Origin: Mangrovimonas cancribranchiae
GTDB lineage: Bacteria; Bacteroidota; Bacteroidia; Flavobacteriales; Flavobacteriaceae
NCBI RefSeq assembly: GCF_037126245.1
Contig: NZ_CP136925.1
Coordinates: forward strand, 2,744,001-2,808,000
Length of the DNA: 64,000 nt
Direction of reading: 5' to 3'
The notes under the pieces were generated by a model. The model ran no database searches. It was not told where the DNA came from and saw only the letters and a program-made list of their open reading frames with translations. Every line of letters begins with the position of its first letter. Within the stretch, counting starts at the first letter, position 1. This document shows, in pieces, positions 52,705 through 62,670 of this stretch. The position numbers were made by a program, and so were the translations under genes.

Positions 52705-54060
52705 TTATTCTGAAATTGGTTTAATTAAAGTCTTTCGTATTTCCCTGTTTAAAAAATAGGCCGTAACAATAGTTGCCAACACATCGGCAATAGGGAACGA
52801 CATCCACACGCCTAATTCACCATAAAAACTGGGTAAAATCAAGATTAACGGAATAAAGAAAAAGCCTTGGCGTGTTAGCGTTAACAGCAAAGCTGGCGTC
52901 GCTTTACCAATGGCCTGAAAATACGCAGCACCTATTAATTGAATGGCAATAATTGGTGTTGCAGCAAATACCCAGCGCATGGCACTTGGTGTTTCTTTAA
53001 GTACTTCGGCATCGTGTGTAAATAAACGCGTAATAACATCGGGAAACAGCATTAATAAAATAAAAATGACCGTTGCCAAAATAACCGCATATTTAATAGC
53101 CGTATTAATAGTTTCCCGAACGCGACTATATTTTGATGCGCCATAATTATAGCCTGCAATAGGCAAAAAGCCTTGGGTGATTCCGAAAACTGGAAATAAA
53201 GCAAACATTAACATTCGTCCAACAATAGCATAAGCCGTAACCGAAGTCTCACCCCCTAAATTGAATAGAATGTTGTTCATAAACAAATAGGTGATACTTA
53301 CAACGGCTTGTCTAGCTAAAGTGACAAAACCTAAAGAGCCTATTTCTTTAACTATTAATTTATCTAAGCCTAAATGAGCAAAGCTTAATTTTAATTCGGA
53401 GTTTTTTGAGAAAAAGAACCACATAATAAACAACAAACACAACATATACGATCCTGTGGTTGCCCAAGCGGCACCATACATTCCTAAATCTAGAAGATTT
53501 ATAAACACATAGTCTAAAATAAGGTTACCAACCGATGGAATCATCATAGCATACATCGCAAATTTTGGTTTGCCTTCAGCACGTATAACGGTATTTCCCA
53601 TCATACAAAGCGCTAAAAATGGTACACCATAAAGCACAATGATGTAGTAAATTTTTGCGGGCTCGAAAATAGCACCTTTACCTCCAAAAGCAGGGATAAT
53701 ATCATCAACGTACAACAACCCAAAAACCACTAAAGTTACTGTAAACAAAAGGGTTAACGTAATTTGATTACCAAAAGTTTTTAACGCTTTGCTTTTATTA
53801 TCTGCTCCTAAAGCACGTGAAATGATGGACGATCCACCAACGCCAATACTCATTCCAAGGGCTGCAATAAAAAACGACACAGGCAGCACGACATTAATGG
53901 CTGCAATGGCTGTAGAGCCTATCCAATTACCAACAAAAATAGTATCGACAAGTATATTTAGCGACATAACCAAAATACCTATCGATGCTGGAACAGCTTG
54001 TTTTACCAATAACTTACTTATGGGTTTGGTGCCTAAATCTTCCGAAGCTACTTTTGCCAT
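52705..54060 (-). CDS. MATE-family efflux transporter
   Basis: Start ATG 54060 overlaps the hemH stop by one base (TAATG); a more upstream start would read into hemH. The 451-residue protein has 12 predicted membrane segments in two halves, with VPASIGILVMSLNILVDTIFVGN at the start and GITQGFLPIAGYNYGASK in the middle, both characteristic of the MATE family. It probably exports a cationic or amphipathic substance coupled to Na+ or H+. A role in porphyrin export is possible by location only. Confidence 0.93.
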   Translation of the reverse strand: MAKVASEDLGTKPISKLLVKQAVPASIGILVMSLNILVDTIFVGNWIGSTAIAAINVVLPVSFFIAALGMSIGVGGSSIISRALGADNKSKALKTFGNQITLTLLFTVTLVVFGLLYVDDIIPAFGGKGAIFEPAKIYYIIVLYGVPFLALCMMGNTVIRAEGKPKFAMYAMMIPSVGNLILDYVFINLLDLGMYGAAWATTGSYMLCLLFIMWFFFSKNSELKLSFAHLGLDKLIVKEIGSLGFVTLARQAVVSITYLFMNNILFNLGGETSVTAYAIVGRMLMFALFPVFGITQGFLPIAGYNYGASKYSRVRETINTAIKYAVILATVIFILLMLFPDVITRLFTHDAEVLKETPSAMRWVFAATPIIAIQLIGAAYFQAIGKATPALLLTLTRQGFFFIPLILILPSFYGELGVWMSFPIADVLATIVTAYFLNREIRKTLIKPISE

Positions 54061-55094
54061 TAAACGGTCACGGTTTCTGTGGCTATCCACGTATTAATCC
54101 ACTTAGCTAATAAATCTACCCACTCTTGGTCGTCGTTTAAACAAGGTATTGTCGTGAAGTTTTCGCCTCCTACTTCGTGAAAAATCTCTTCACCTTCCAT
54201 AGCAATTTCTTCTAAGGTTTCCAGACAATCACTTACAAAAGCAGGAGTCACAACCGCCATGTTTTTTATATCTTGACTTCCTAATCGCTCGATGGTTCTA
54301 TCGGTATATGGTTGTAACCATGGATCGAACCCTAAGCGCGATTGAAATGATGTTGAATATTTTCCTTCTTCTAATTGAAGTTTTTCAGCAACCAAACGTG
54401 TCACCTCAAAACATTGATGGCGATAACAGAATTGATGTGCTTTTGATGCTGTTACACAACAGCTGCCATCTATTTTACAATGCGACTTCGTAATATCACT
54501 TTTTTTAATATGACGCTCTGGAACTCCGTGATAAGAAAATAGTAAGTGATCTATGTTCTTTCCTTTTAAATGTTTTGAAATGCTGTTAGACAGGACTTCT
54601 ATATAATCCGGATTATTATAAAACGCCGGTAAATCGGTGATTTTTAAATTAGGAAAATCTGTTTTTCTTATGTCCTCGGCAAGTACCAAAATTGTTTCGG
54701 TTGTTGCCATAGCGAATTGTGGATACAATGGAATAAGCAACACCTCTTCTACACCTTTATCAACCAAATCTTGAAGGCCTTTTTTTATGGTCATACTACC
54801 ATAACGCATGGCAAGACCAACAGGCATTTCTACTTGTTGTTGCACTTTCTCTTGAAGACGTTCTGAAATAACAATTAAGGGCGACCCTTCTTCCCACCAA
54901 ATCTTTTGATAAGCAGCAGCCGATGCTTTTGGTCGTGTGTTTAAAACAATACCGCGCACAATAAAACTACGTAACCAAAATGGCACATCAATAACACGCG
55001 GATCCATTAAAAATTCGTCAAGATATGTTTTTACATCCTTTGGATTAGGACTGTCTGGCGAGCCCAGATTGACGAGTAAAATTCCTTTTTTCAT
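54060..55094 (-). CDS. hemH: Ferrochelatase
   Basis: The 344-residue enzyme has LLVNLGSPDSP at the N-terminus, SYHGVPERH with the catalytic His near residue 190 and DCLETLEEI with catalytic Glu. These residues insert iron into protoporphyrin IX. Between them is an insertion with five Cys residues (HCKIDGSCC and FCYRHQC), which is unusual against E. coli HemH and might bind a cluster or metal. The gene follows the AraC-type regulator by 13 bp on the same strand. Confidence 0.93.
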   Translation of the reverse strand: MKKGILLVNLGSPDSPNPKDVKTYLDEFLMDPRVIDVPFWLRSFIVRGIVLNTRPKASAAAYQKIWWEEGSPLIVISERLQEKVQQQVEMPVGLAMRYGSMTIKKGLQDLVDKGVEEVLLIPLYPQFAMATTETILVLAEDIRKTDFPNLKITDLPAFYNNPDYIEVLSNSISKHLKGKNIDHLLFSYHGVPERHIKKSDITKSHCKIDGSCCVTASKAHQFCYRHQCFEVTRLVAEKLQLEEGKYSTSFQSRLGFDPWLQPYTDRTIERLGSQDIKNMAVVTPAFVSDCLETLEEIAMEGEEIFHEVGGENFTTIPCLNDDQEWVDLLAKWINTWIATETVTV

Positions 55095-55107
55095 TAATTT
55101 TTCTTAG

Positions 55108-56007
55108 TTAAGATATCGACATCACATATTTTTTTGGTGTCGTACCATATTTCTTTTTAAATGCTGCAATAAAATGACTTGCAGTACTGTAACCTACCTT
55201 TAATCCTACTTCATTTACATTGTGATCTCCCGATTCCAAAAGTTTTCTAGCGTATTCCATTTTGTAATCAAACAAAAAACTAAATACCGAATCGCCGTAA
55301 ATTTCTTTAAAACCTTCTTTAAGCTTTTTAAGACTCAACCCAATTTCATCGGCTAATTCTTGCAAGGTTGGTGGTTCGGCCATTCTAGATATAATAATAT
55401 CCTTAGCTTTTCGTATTTTAATGACATTAGTCTCATCAACTAAAAATGGGCATTGTTCTACATTGGCTTCTTCATTCCTATGAAAGTACAAACTTAATAG
55501 TTCATATGCTTTGCCATTGAAATAGAGATTTTTTATGGAGCTATTAAGGTTGTAATGTATTAATTGTGTTAACACAATAGCCATTGATGGCGTAATTTTT
55601 CCATCCTTATAATACTTTTTATCTTTATTATCGTCGCTTAAAAACGTAATGTAATCGGCTTCTTGAGAAAATAAGCTATGGAATTTTTTTATTGAAATTA
55701 ATACCGAAACTAGCCAAGTATGCGGGTTACTATTAATATGAATAGGTAAATCGCGTTGTGGATTATACAACAACAACGATTTTTCGTCTTCAATATCTAA
55801 ACCATAATTTCCTTGATTAAATACAAACTTACAAGACCCTTTTAAGCAAAAATGAAACTGTATAAAACTACTATCTATATCACGTTCTAAAACCTCAACA
55901 AGCTCATTTTCATTCTGATAGGTGAGCACAATAAAATCCTCATCTATTTTCACTTCTGAAAACGACCCTTTAGCGACATTTTTACTACGGTTAAAATCGG
56001 TCTTCAT
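55108..56007 (-). CDS. AraC-family transcriptional regulator
   Basis: The 299-residue protein has an N-terminal ~190-residue sensor region with beta content (SSFIQFHFCLKGSCKF) and a C-terminal double HTH: ISRMAEPPTLQELADEIGLS and the second unit VGLKVGYSTASHFIAAFKKKYG. The gene is divergent from hemA and is followed by hemH. It likely regulates heme biosynthesis or metal genes. The ligand is not readable from the sequence. Confidence 0.92.
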   Translation of the reverse strand: MKTDFNRSKNVAKGSFSEVKIDEDFIVLTYQNENELVEVLERDIDSSFIQFHFCLKGSCKFVFNQGNYGLDIEDEKSLLLYNPQRDLPIHINSNPHTWLVSVLISIKKFHSLFSQEADYITFLSDDNKDKKYYKDGKITPSMAIVLTQLIHYNLNSSIKNLYFNGKAYELLSLYFHRNEEANVEQCPFLVDETNVIKIRKAKDIIISRMAEPPTLQELADEIGLSLKKLKEGFKEIYGDSVFSFLFDYKMEYARKLLESGDHNVNEVGLKVGYSTASHFIAAFKKKYGTTPKKYVMSIS

Positions 56008-56100
56008 TATATATTTATTTAGATTTGTTCTAAATTATAAACATCAAAAGCATTGATATATCGGCAAAAATATGATATTTATCAATTTATATGAAAAAAC

Positions 56101-56144
56101 AACGCTAAAAAACCACTATCGACATTAAAAGTTCTTTTAGCGTT
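56101..56144. promoter_or_regulatory. Ten-base inverted repeat between AraC-type gene and hemA
   Basis: AACGCTAAAA (56101-56110) and TTTTAGCGTT (56135-56144) are exact reverse complements with 24 bases between. It lies between the minus-strand -7 element of the regulator gene (CAAAAATA, 56065-56072) and the plus-strand -7 element of hemA (TATTTTTG, 56167-56174). It could be the operator for the AraC regulator or a transcriptional hairpin. Confidence 0.55.
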
Positions 56145-56166
56145 ACTTTTTGTTATATCGACCTTA

Positions 56167-56174
56167 TATTTTTG
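56167..56174 (+). promoter_or_regulatory. -7 element of hemA
   Basis: TATTTTTG matches TAnnTTTG and lies 22 bp upstream of ATG 56197. A TTTG sequence is 14 bp upstream of it. Confidence 0.5.
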
Positions 56175-56196
56175 TCACTTGTATTTTTATTTATTT

Positions 56197-57450
56197 ATGC
56201 CGCAATCTAAAAAACACAAAACATTTTATGCTATTGGATTAAGCTACAAAAAAGCAGATGCCGTAACGCGCGGTCATTTTAGTTTAGATGAAAATGCTAA
56301 AACTGCTTTATTTAAACAAGCCAAAGCCGATAATATTTCTAGCCTGATTGTAACCTCAACGTGTAACCGTACCGAGTTGTATGGATTTGCAGAACACCCT
56401 TTTCAATTAATAAAATTACTTTGTGATAATACTAAAGGCACCGTTGAGGAGTTTCAAAAAGTGGCCTATATTCATAAAAGTAATGAAGCCGTTTCTCATA
56501 TTTTTAAAGTTGGAGGTGGTTTAGATAGTCAAATTCTAGGCGATTTTGAGATTATAAGTCAATTAAAAGCAGCTGCAAGACAATCTAAAAAAGAAGGTTT
56601 GCTTAACAATTACCTAGAGCGTTTGGTAAACGCTGTAATTCAAGCTAGCAAGCGTATAAAAACCGAAACAAATATTTCATCTGGTGCTACGTCTGTTTCG
56701 TTTGCTTCTGTGCATTATATTCTCAACAATGTTTCGGATATCACCAATAAAAATATCCTATTATTTGGTACGGGGAAAATAGGTAGAAATACTTGTGAGA
56801 ACTTAATAAAACATACCAAAAACGAACATATTACCTTAATAAACCGTACTAAAACGAAGGCTGAAGAAGTTGCTGGAAAATTTAATGTTGTAGTTAAGGA
56901 TTATGCCAATTTACAAGAAGAAATCAACGCTTCAGATATTTTAATTGTTGCTACAGGTGCACAAAACCCAACGGTAGATAAATATTTAATTCAATCCAAA
57001 AAACCATTGTTAGTTTTGGATTTATCTATTCCTAAAAATGTAGACCATAATGTTTCAGAGTTAGAGAATGTAACGCTAGTTCATTTAGACCATTTATCGC
57101 AAATCACAGATAAAACTCTAGAAGACCGAAAAACGCATATTCCTGTTGCCGAAGCGATTATCGAAGAGGTTAAAACAGAGTTTAACGGCTGGCTAGAAAC
57201 CCGAAAGTTTGCCCCAACAATAAAAGCCTTAAAGCTTAAATTGAATGATTTTAAAACAGCTGAGTTAGATACACAACGTAAAAAACTCAGTGATTTTAAC
57301 GAAGAACAAGCCGAATTGATAAGTAACAACATCATTCAAAAAATCACCAATCACTTTGCCCATCATTTAAAAGATGATGACATCCCTACTGATGAAAGCC
57401 TGGAACTCATAAAAAAAGTGTTTCAATTAGAAGAAACGAAGTATGTCTAA
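56197..57450 (+). CDS. hemA: Glutamyl-tRNA reductase
   Basis: I use ATG 56197; a TTG 18 bp upstream is less likely. The 417-residue enzyme has the nucleophile motif TCNRTELYG with the catalytic Cys near residue 50, ILGDFEIISQLK, and a Rossmann motif LLFGTGKIGRNTC near 185. It makes glutamate-1-semialdehyde, the first step of the C5 heme route. It overlaps hemC by 8 bp. Confidence 0.95.
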   Translation: MPQSKKHKTFYAIGLSYKKADAVTRGHFSLDENAKTALFKQAKADNISSLIVTSTCNRTELYGFAEHPFQLIKLLCDNTKGTVEEFQKVAYIHKSNEAVSHIFKVGGGLDSQILGDFEIISQLKAAARQSKKEGLLNNYLERLVNAVIQASKRIKTETNISSGATSVSFASVHYILNNVSDITNKNILLFGTGKIGRNTCENLIKHTKNEHITLINRTKTKAEEVAGKFNVVVKDYANLQEEINASDILIVATGAQNPTVDKYLIQSKKPLLVLDLSIPKNVDHNVSELENVTLVHLDHLSQITDKTLEDRKTHIPVAEAIIEEVKTEFNGWLETRKFAPTIKALKLKLNDFKTAELDTQRKKLSDFNEEQAELISNNIIQKITNHFAHHLKDDDIPTDESLELIKKVFQLEETKYV

Positions 57451-58351
57451 AGTTATAAGAATTGGTACACGCGATAGTAAATTAGCACTTTGGCAAGCCA
57501 AAACCGTCCAACAAAAACTAGAGGATTTAGGATATAACACCAAACTGGTTCCTGTAAAATCGCAAGGCGATATTATTCTGGACAAACCCCTATACGAACT
57601 TGGTATAACAGGTGTTTTTACCAAAACCTTGGACATCGCCATGCTTAATGGCGACGTTGATATTGCCGTACATTCTATGAAAGATGTGCCAACGCAATTA
57701 CCCAAAGGCATAATACAATCGGCTGTTTTAAAACGCGCCAACACCAAAGATATTTTGGTTTATAAAGATGTAGATTTTTTAAACACCGTTGGAACTATTG
57801 CAACAGGAAGTTTAAGACGTAAAGCACAATGGCTTAACAAATACCCTAATCATACCGTTGAAGGATTGCGCGGTAATGTTATAACACGTTTACAAAAGCT
57901 GAAAGACAATAACTGGAATGCTGCTGTTTTCGCCAAAGCTGGTTTAGAACGCATTGACATTCTCCCCGAAAACCACATCGAACTGGATTGGATGATTCCC
58001 GCACCCGCGCAAGGCGCTATGGTTGTTGTAACGTTACAAAACGATACATTTTCAACTGAAGCTATTTCAAAGTTAAACCATCAACCTACCGAAATTTGCA
58101 CCCATATAGAACGTGAGTTTTTACGTGTTTTAGAAGGCGGTTGTACAGCGCCAATTGGAGCTTCGGCAATAATTAATGGCGATTCCATCCAATTTGAAGG
58201 CGTGTTACTTTCTATCGATGGAACTAAAAAATTAAGTGTACGTAAATCTGTGGCACTTTCCAATTACAAAGGTTTTGGAAAAGCTTGTGCTTTGGAAATC
58301 CTAGACAATGGTGGACGTGAATTAATGAAAGCCATAAAAGCTGCGCTATAA
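57443..58351 (+). CDS. hemC: Hydroxymethylbilane synthase
   Basis: The 302-residue enzyme has IRIGTRDSKLALWQAK at the N-terminus, the cofactor-binding Cys234 in EGGCTAPIG and LRGNVITRLQKL. It polymerises porphobilinogen to hydroxymethylbilane. The gene overlaps hemA by 8 bp and is followed by hemD after one base. Confidence 0.95.
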   Translation: MSKVIRIGTRDSKLALWQAKTVQQKLEDLGYNTKLVPVKSQGDIILDKPLYELGITGVFTKTLDIAMLNGDVDIAVHSMKDVPTQLPKGIIQSAVLKRANTKDILVYKDVDFLNTVGTIATGSLRRKAQWLNKYPNHTVEGLRGNVITRLQKLKDNNWNAAVFAKAGLERIDILPENHIELDWMIPAPAQGAMVVVTLQNDTFSTEAISKLNHQPTEICTHIEREFLRVLEGGCTAPIGASAIINGDSIQFEGVLLSIDGTKKLSVRKSVALSNYKGFGKACALEILDNGGRELMKAIKAAL

Positions 58352-58352
58352 A

Positions 58353-58997
58353 ATGACCATACTTTCCACCAAAATATTAAACCAAGAACAAAAAAATGTT
58401 CTCACAAAAGCTAATATCAATGTAATAGATTACAATGCCATTACTATTGATTTTTTAGATTTTGATGATGAAATTATTGCAGACAATGCCATTATTACTA
58501 GTAAAAATGCTGTAAAAGCGGTAATAGATAAAAAAGTAGTGATAAAAAATTGTTTTTGTGTTGGCGAAAAAACAAAAACCCGCTTAGAAGAAAATGGTCA
58601 AAATGTATCAAAAACGACTAATTATGGGGCAGATTTAGCTAAATTCATCGTAAAAAACCATAAAAACGAGCATTTTTGGTTTTTCTGTAATAATATTAGA
58701 AGAGATGAATTACCAAATATGTTAACCAAAAATAACATTAGCTTTAAAGAAGTTGAAGTTTACAAAACGTCTTTAAATAAACAGATTATATCGGAAGCAT
58801 TTGACGCTGTTCTATTTTTTAGCCCAAGTGGCATTGAAAGCTTTACTGCAAACAATAACTTAAAAAACAAAACGGTATTTTGTATTGGCAAAACAACAGC
58901 TGAAGCAGCAAAACCGTATACCAAAAATATTCATATTGCAAACAAACCAACCATTGAAAGCGTTTTGCAATTAGCAGCAAAACACCTTACCAAATAA
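58353..58997 (+). CDS. hemD: Uroporphyrinogen-III synthase
   Basis: The 214-residue protein has the weakly conserved HemD features: IITSKNAVKAV near residue 48, a later FFSPSGIESF and FCIGKTTAEAAK near residue 180. It cyclises hydroxymethylbilane. It is placed directly after hemC, which supports the assignment despite low sequence conservation of the family. The gene ends 53 bp before hemE. Confidence 0.9.
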   Translation: MTILSTKILNQEQKNVLTKANINVIDYNAITIDFLDFDDEIIADNAIITSKNAVKAVIDKKVVIKNCFCVGEKTKTRLEENGQNVSKTTNYGADLAKFIVKNHKNEHFWFFCNNIRRDELPNMLTKNNISFKEVEVYKTSLNKQIISEAFDAVLFFSPSGIESFTANNNLKNKTVFCIGKTTAEAAKPYTKNIHIANKPTIESVLQLAAKHLTK

Positions 58998-59050
58998 CTT
59001 AACGCAATACAATTTAAGCCTTTATAAACAAGGTAAAATATAAAGACATT

Positions 59051-60076
59051 ATGATAAAAAACGATTTATTCTTAAGAGCTTTAAAAGGAGAAACTGTGCA
59101 ACGTCCACCTGTTTGGATGATGCGTCAAGCTGGTCGTTATCTTCCAGAATTTATGGAAATAAAAGCCAAGTACGATTTCTTTACGCGTTGTCGCACACCA
59201 GAATTGGCTAGCGAAATTACCGTGCAACCTATTAGACGTTACGGTATGGATGCCGCCATTTTGTTTAGCGATATTTTGGTCATTCCGCAGGCTATGAATA
59301 TTGACGTAGAAATGAAACCCAACTTTGGACCGTATTTACCAAATCCTGTTCGTACGCAAAAAGACGTGGATAATGTTATTATTCCCGACGTAAAGGTGGA
59401 ATTAGGCTATGTATATCAAGCCATAAAAGCCACCAAGGAATTACTTAATAACGAGATTCCGTTAATAGGATTTGCTGGTTCACCTTGGACTATTTTATGT
59501 TATTGTGTTCAAGGTCAAGGTAGCAAAACCTTTGATAAGGCCAAGGCCTTTTGTTTCACCAATCCAGTAGCGGCACATCAAATGCTTCAAAAAATAACCG
59601 ATACCACTATTGCTTACCTTAAAGAAAAAGTGAAAGCAGGTTGCGATGTGGTTCAAATTTTCGATTCTTGGGGCGGTATGTTATCACCAACCGATTATCA
59701 AGAGTTTTCGTGGCAATACATCAACCAAATTATTGAGGCTTTAAAAGATATGGCACCTGTAATTGCTTTTGGAAAAGGATGTTGGTTTGCATTAAATGAA
59801 ATGGCGCAAAGTAACGCTTCGGCATTGGGAATAGATTGGACGTGCTCACCAAGGAATGCACGATATTTAACGGGTGGAAACATTACGTTACAAGGTAATT
59901 TTGATCCTTCTAGATTGTTATCACCACCATCTGAAATTAAGAAAATGGTACATCAAATGATTGATGAATTTGGGAAAGATAAATATATCGTAAATTTAGG
60001 TCACGGAATTTTACCTAATATCCCATTGGAAAACGCCCAAGCATTTATCGATGCTGTTAAAGAATATAATGCTTAA
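59051..60076 (+). CDS. hemE: Uroporphyrinogen decarboxylase
   Basis: The 341-residue enzyme starts with the [16 protein letters not shown] motif (residues 19-34), which contains the catalytic region, and [12 protein letters not shown] with the important Asp. It converts uroporphyrinogen III to coproporphyrinogen III. The last codons overlap the start of the EI24 gene by 8 bp. Confidence 0.96.
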   Translation: MIKNDLFLRALKGETVQRPPVWMMRQAGRYLPEFMEIKAKYDFFTRCRTPELASEITVQPIRRYGMDAAILFSDILVIPQAMNIDVEMKPNFGPYLPNPVRTQKDVDNVIIPDVKVELGYVYQAIKATKELLNNEIPLIGFAGSPWTILCYCVQGQGSKTFDKAKAFCFTNPVAAHQMLQKITDTTIAYLKEKVKAGCDVVQIFDSWGGMLSPTDYQEFSWQYINQIIEALKDMAPVIAFGKGCWFALNEMAQSNASALGIDWTCSPRNARYLTGGNITLQGNFDPSRLLSPPSEIKKMVHQMIDEFGKDKYIVNLGHGILPNIPLENAQAFIDAVKEYNA

Positions 60077-60827
60077 AAACATTGTAAAAGGCATACAAGC
60101 ATATTTAGGAGCTTTTGGAGTAATCTCCAAATTGAAGCTCTGGAAATACTTTGCCATTCCTATTTTAATAAGCATTATTACAGCACTTATTATTGGTGTT
60201 ACGGCTTATGGGTTATCAGATAACATTGGTTTCTTCATCTCAAAACTATGGGTTTGGGATTGGGGCAAAGACACATTTACAACAATAGGTAATGTTATAG
60301 GCGGTTTATTTATTATTGCCATTGGGCTAATTTTATACAAACATATTGTTATGGCTTTGTCGGCACCATTTATGAGCCCAGTTTCCGAGAAAATCGAAGC
60401 CCATTTTTTAGGAACAACACATAAAACGCATCGCAATACTAGTTTTACACAACAACTTTGGCGAGGCGTTAGAATTAACCTTCGCAATTTAGGTTTAGAA
60501 CTGTTTTGGACCATCCCAATTTTACTTTTTGGTTTTATTCCTGTTATTGGTATTATGTCATCTGTATTATTATTTTTAGTACAAGCGTATTATGCTGGTT
60601 TTGGTAATATGGATTACACCTTGGAACGACATTTTAATTACAAAGAAAGTATTCAATTTGTAAAACAGAATCGTGGCCGCGCCATTGGTAATGGTGTTGT
60701 GTTTATGCTGTGTTTATTAATTCCTGTTTTAGGATTTATCTTAGTATTACCGCTTTCGGTTACTGCTGCATCTAAAGAAACCGTTTCTTTACTACAATCA
60801 AATAACCATTACAAAATTGAGCGCTAA
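60069..60827 (+). CDS. EI24/CysZ-like membrane protein
   Basis: I place the start at ATG 60069, overlapping hemE by 8 bp; ATG 60051 is also in frame. The 252-residue protein has four membrane segments (residues 22-48, 60-85, 135-165 and 200-230) and [15 protein letters not shown], a typical EI24 motif. The family includes CysZ sulfate transporters. Its role in a heme gene run is unclear. It is followed by a GNAT gene with TAATG. Confidence 0.85.
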   Translation: MLKNIVKGIQAYLGAFGVISKLKLWKYFAIPILISIITALIIGVTAYGLSDNIGFFISKLWVWDWGKDTFTTIGNVIGGLFIIAIGLILYKHIVMALSAPFMSPVSEKIEAHFLGTTHKTHRNTSFTQQLWRGVRINLRNLGLELFWTIPILLFGFIPVIGIMSSVLLFLVQAYYAGFGNMDYTLERHFNYKESIQFVKQNRGRAIGNGVVFMLCLLIPVLGFILVLPLSVTAASKETVSLLQSNNHYKIER

Positions 60828-61366
60828 TGGATTTGAGTAACGAGACCTTTTATTTAGATAATCTTAAACCAGAAGATGCGCCTAGCCTAAACCAATTGAT
60901 GATTAGGAATGCAAGACATTTTCAACAGTATTTGCCCAAAACATTATCACAAAATCTTTCAGAAAATGCTTCAAAAAGTTATATTAAAAATAAATCTGAA
61001 GCATTTAAAAACAAAACCGAATTCACCTTCGCTATAAAAGAAAAAGACACCAACAATATTGCAGGTTTAGTTATTCTTAAAAACCTAGATTGGAACACCA
61101 AACAAGGGGAATTTGCCTATTGCCTTGGTAGTAAATATTCTGGAAATGGCTGGATGAGTAAAAGTGTAAAAGCTACCAAAGACTATGCGTTTAATGAATT
61201 AGGCTTAGAAAAACTTCAAGTCATCATACATCATAGTAATACAGATAGTATAAATGTAGCCAAACGTTCCGGCTTTACGTGGATTAAAACTTTAAAAAAG
61301 GAATTTGTTTCAGGAAAAGCCGTATTGGATATGGAACTATATGAAATCCAAAAAAATGATATTTAA
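60827..61366 (+). CDS. GNAT acetyltransferase (RimJ/RimL-like)
   Basis: The 179-residue protein matches the ribosomal-protein-serine/alanine acetyltransferase type: FAIKEKDTNNIAGLVIL, EFAYCLGSKYSGNGWMSK with the acetyl-CoA loop, and ANHSN-like IIHHSNTDSINVAKRSGF near the end. It may acetylate the N-terminus of a protein or a small amine. It starts on the last base of the upstream stop. Confidence 0.85.
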   Translation: MDLSNETFYLDNLKPEDAPSLNQLMIRNARHFQQYLPKTLSQNLSENASKSYIKNKSEAFKNKTEFTFAIKEKDTNNIAGLVILKNLDWNTKQGEFAYCLGSKYSGNGWMSKSVKATKDYAFNELGLEKLQVIIHHSNTDSINVAKRSGFTWIKTLKKEFVSGKAVLDMELYEIQKNDI

Positions 61367-61378
61367 TTTACCATATAT

Positions 61379-62668
61379 ATGACAGAAAAATCTTTATTAT
61401 CTCCATTTCAAAAATTCGTAAAAATTGAAAGTTTTAGTGGGCTCTTACTTCTAGCCGCTACTGTTTTAGCACTAATTTGGTCAAATTCGCCTTTTGCCGA
61501 TAGCTATACGGCACTTTGGGACTATAAAGTGGGTATTACAACCGAAGCATTTGAGCTAAACAAACCTTTAATTTTATGGATAAATGATGGTTTAATGGCG
61601 ATTTTTTTCTTCCTAATAGGTCTAGAAATTAAACGTGAATTTCTCATTGGCGAACTTAATTCACCAAAAAAAATTGGGTTTCCTCTAGTTGGGGCTTTTG
61701 GTGGTATGGCAATACCTGTACTTTGCTTCTTTTTAATTAACAACAACCCTGAAACTTTAAAAGGATGGGGAATTCCAATGGCTACCGATATTGCTTTCTC
61801 TCTTGCTATACTTACCGCATTAGGCAAACGTATCCCTTTAAGCTTAAAAGTATTTTTAACCGCTTTTGCCATTGTGGACGATTTAGGAGCCGTTTTGGTT
61901 ATTGCTATATTCTATAGTAGTTCAATAAAGTTTGCTCTTTTAGGCGTAGCCATATTACTATTGGTATTTTTATACATATTATCTTATAAAGGTATTTATT
62001 CAAAATTCTTTACCATTGCTTTGGGTATTGTCATTTGGATTCTATTTTTAAAGTCGGGCATACACCCAACATTAGCAGGAGTATTATTAGCATTTTCGGT
62101 ACCTATCAGACAAAAAATAAACACCCAAGAGTTTATAAACACCTTAGTAAGCATTACCGACAATATTAAACAAGCCTCCATTTTAAACAAACCCATTCTA
62201 TCAAAAGAACAAATTCAACAAATAGACGATTTAGAAGATTGGACTTATAAATACCAATCGCCATTACAACAAATTGAACACAACCTTCACGACTGGGTGG
62301 CCTACTTTATAATTCCTGTTTTTGCATTTGCCAATGCTGGCGTTATTATTAATAGCTCGGCTCCATTAGCATTTAATCTCGTAACAGCCATCGTGGTTAG
62401 TTTGGTTTTAGGTAAAAGTATTGGAATAACACTATTTGTTGTTTTAGCACAAAAAATTAAACTTATTAATATTCCCAATGATATTACTATATGGCACATT
62501 ATCGGGGTGTCGTTTTTAGCTGGTATCGGATTCACCATGTCCATATTTATAGCAGGTTTAGCATTTGCTGGCAATCCCATAAATATCGATTCGGCTAAAA
62601 TAGGCATCTTAATAGGATCCTTAATTTCGGCTGTTATTGGTTTTCTTATATTAAAATTCAAAAAATAA
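61379..62668 (+). CDS. nhaA: Na+/H+ antiporter NhaA
   Basis: The 429-residue protein has 12 membrane segments. The ATDIAFSLAIL segment with the conserved Asp and the FAIVDDLGAV segment with the paired Asp residues are the ion-binding site of NhaA. It exchanges Na+ for H+ at the inner membrane and helps keep internal pH and salt. The length is slightly above E. coli NhaA (388 residues), with an insertion at about 250-290. Confidence 0.95.
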   Translation: MTEKSLLSPFQKFVKIESFSGLLLLAATVLALIWSNSPFADSYTALWDYKVGITTEAFELNKPLILWINDGLMAIFFFLIGLEIKREFLIGELNSPKKIGFPLVGAFGGMAIPVLCFFLINNNPETLKGWGIPMATDIAFSLAILTALGKRIPLSLKVFLTAFAIVDDLGAVLVIAIFYSSSIKFALLGVAILLLVFLYILSYKGIYSKFFTIALGIVIWILFLKSGIHPTLAGVLLAFSVPIRQKINTQEFINTLVSITDNIKQASILNKPILSKEQIQQIDDLEDWTYKYQSPLQQIEHNLHDWVAYFIIPVFAFANAGVIINSSAPLAFNLVTAIVVSLVLGKSIGITLFVVLAQKIKLINIPNDITIWHIIGVSFLAGIGFTMSIFIAGLAFAGNPINIDSAKIGILIGSLISAVIGFLILKFKK

Positions 62669-62670
62669 GC

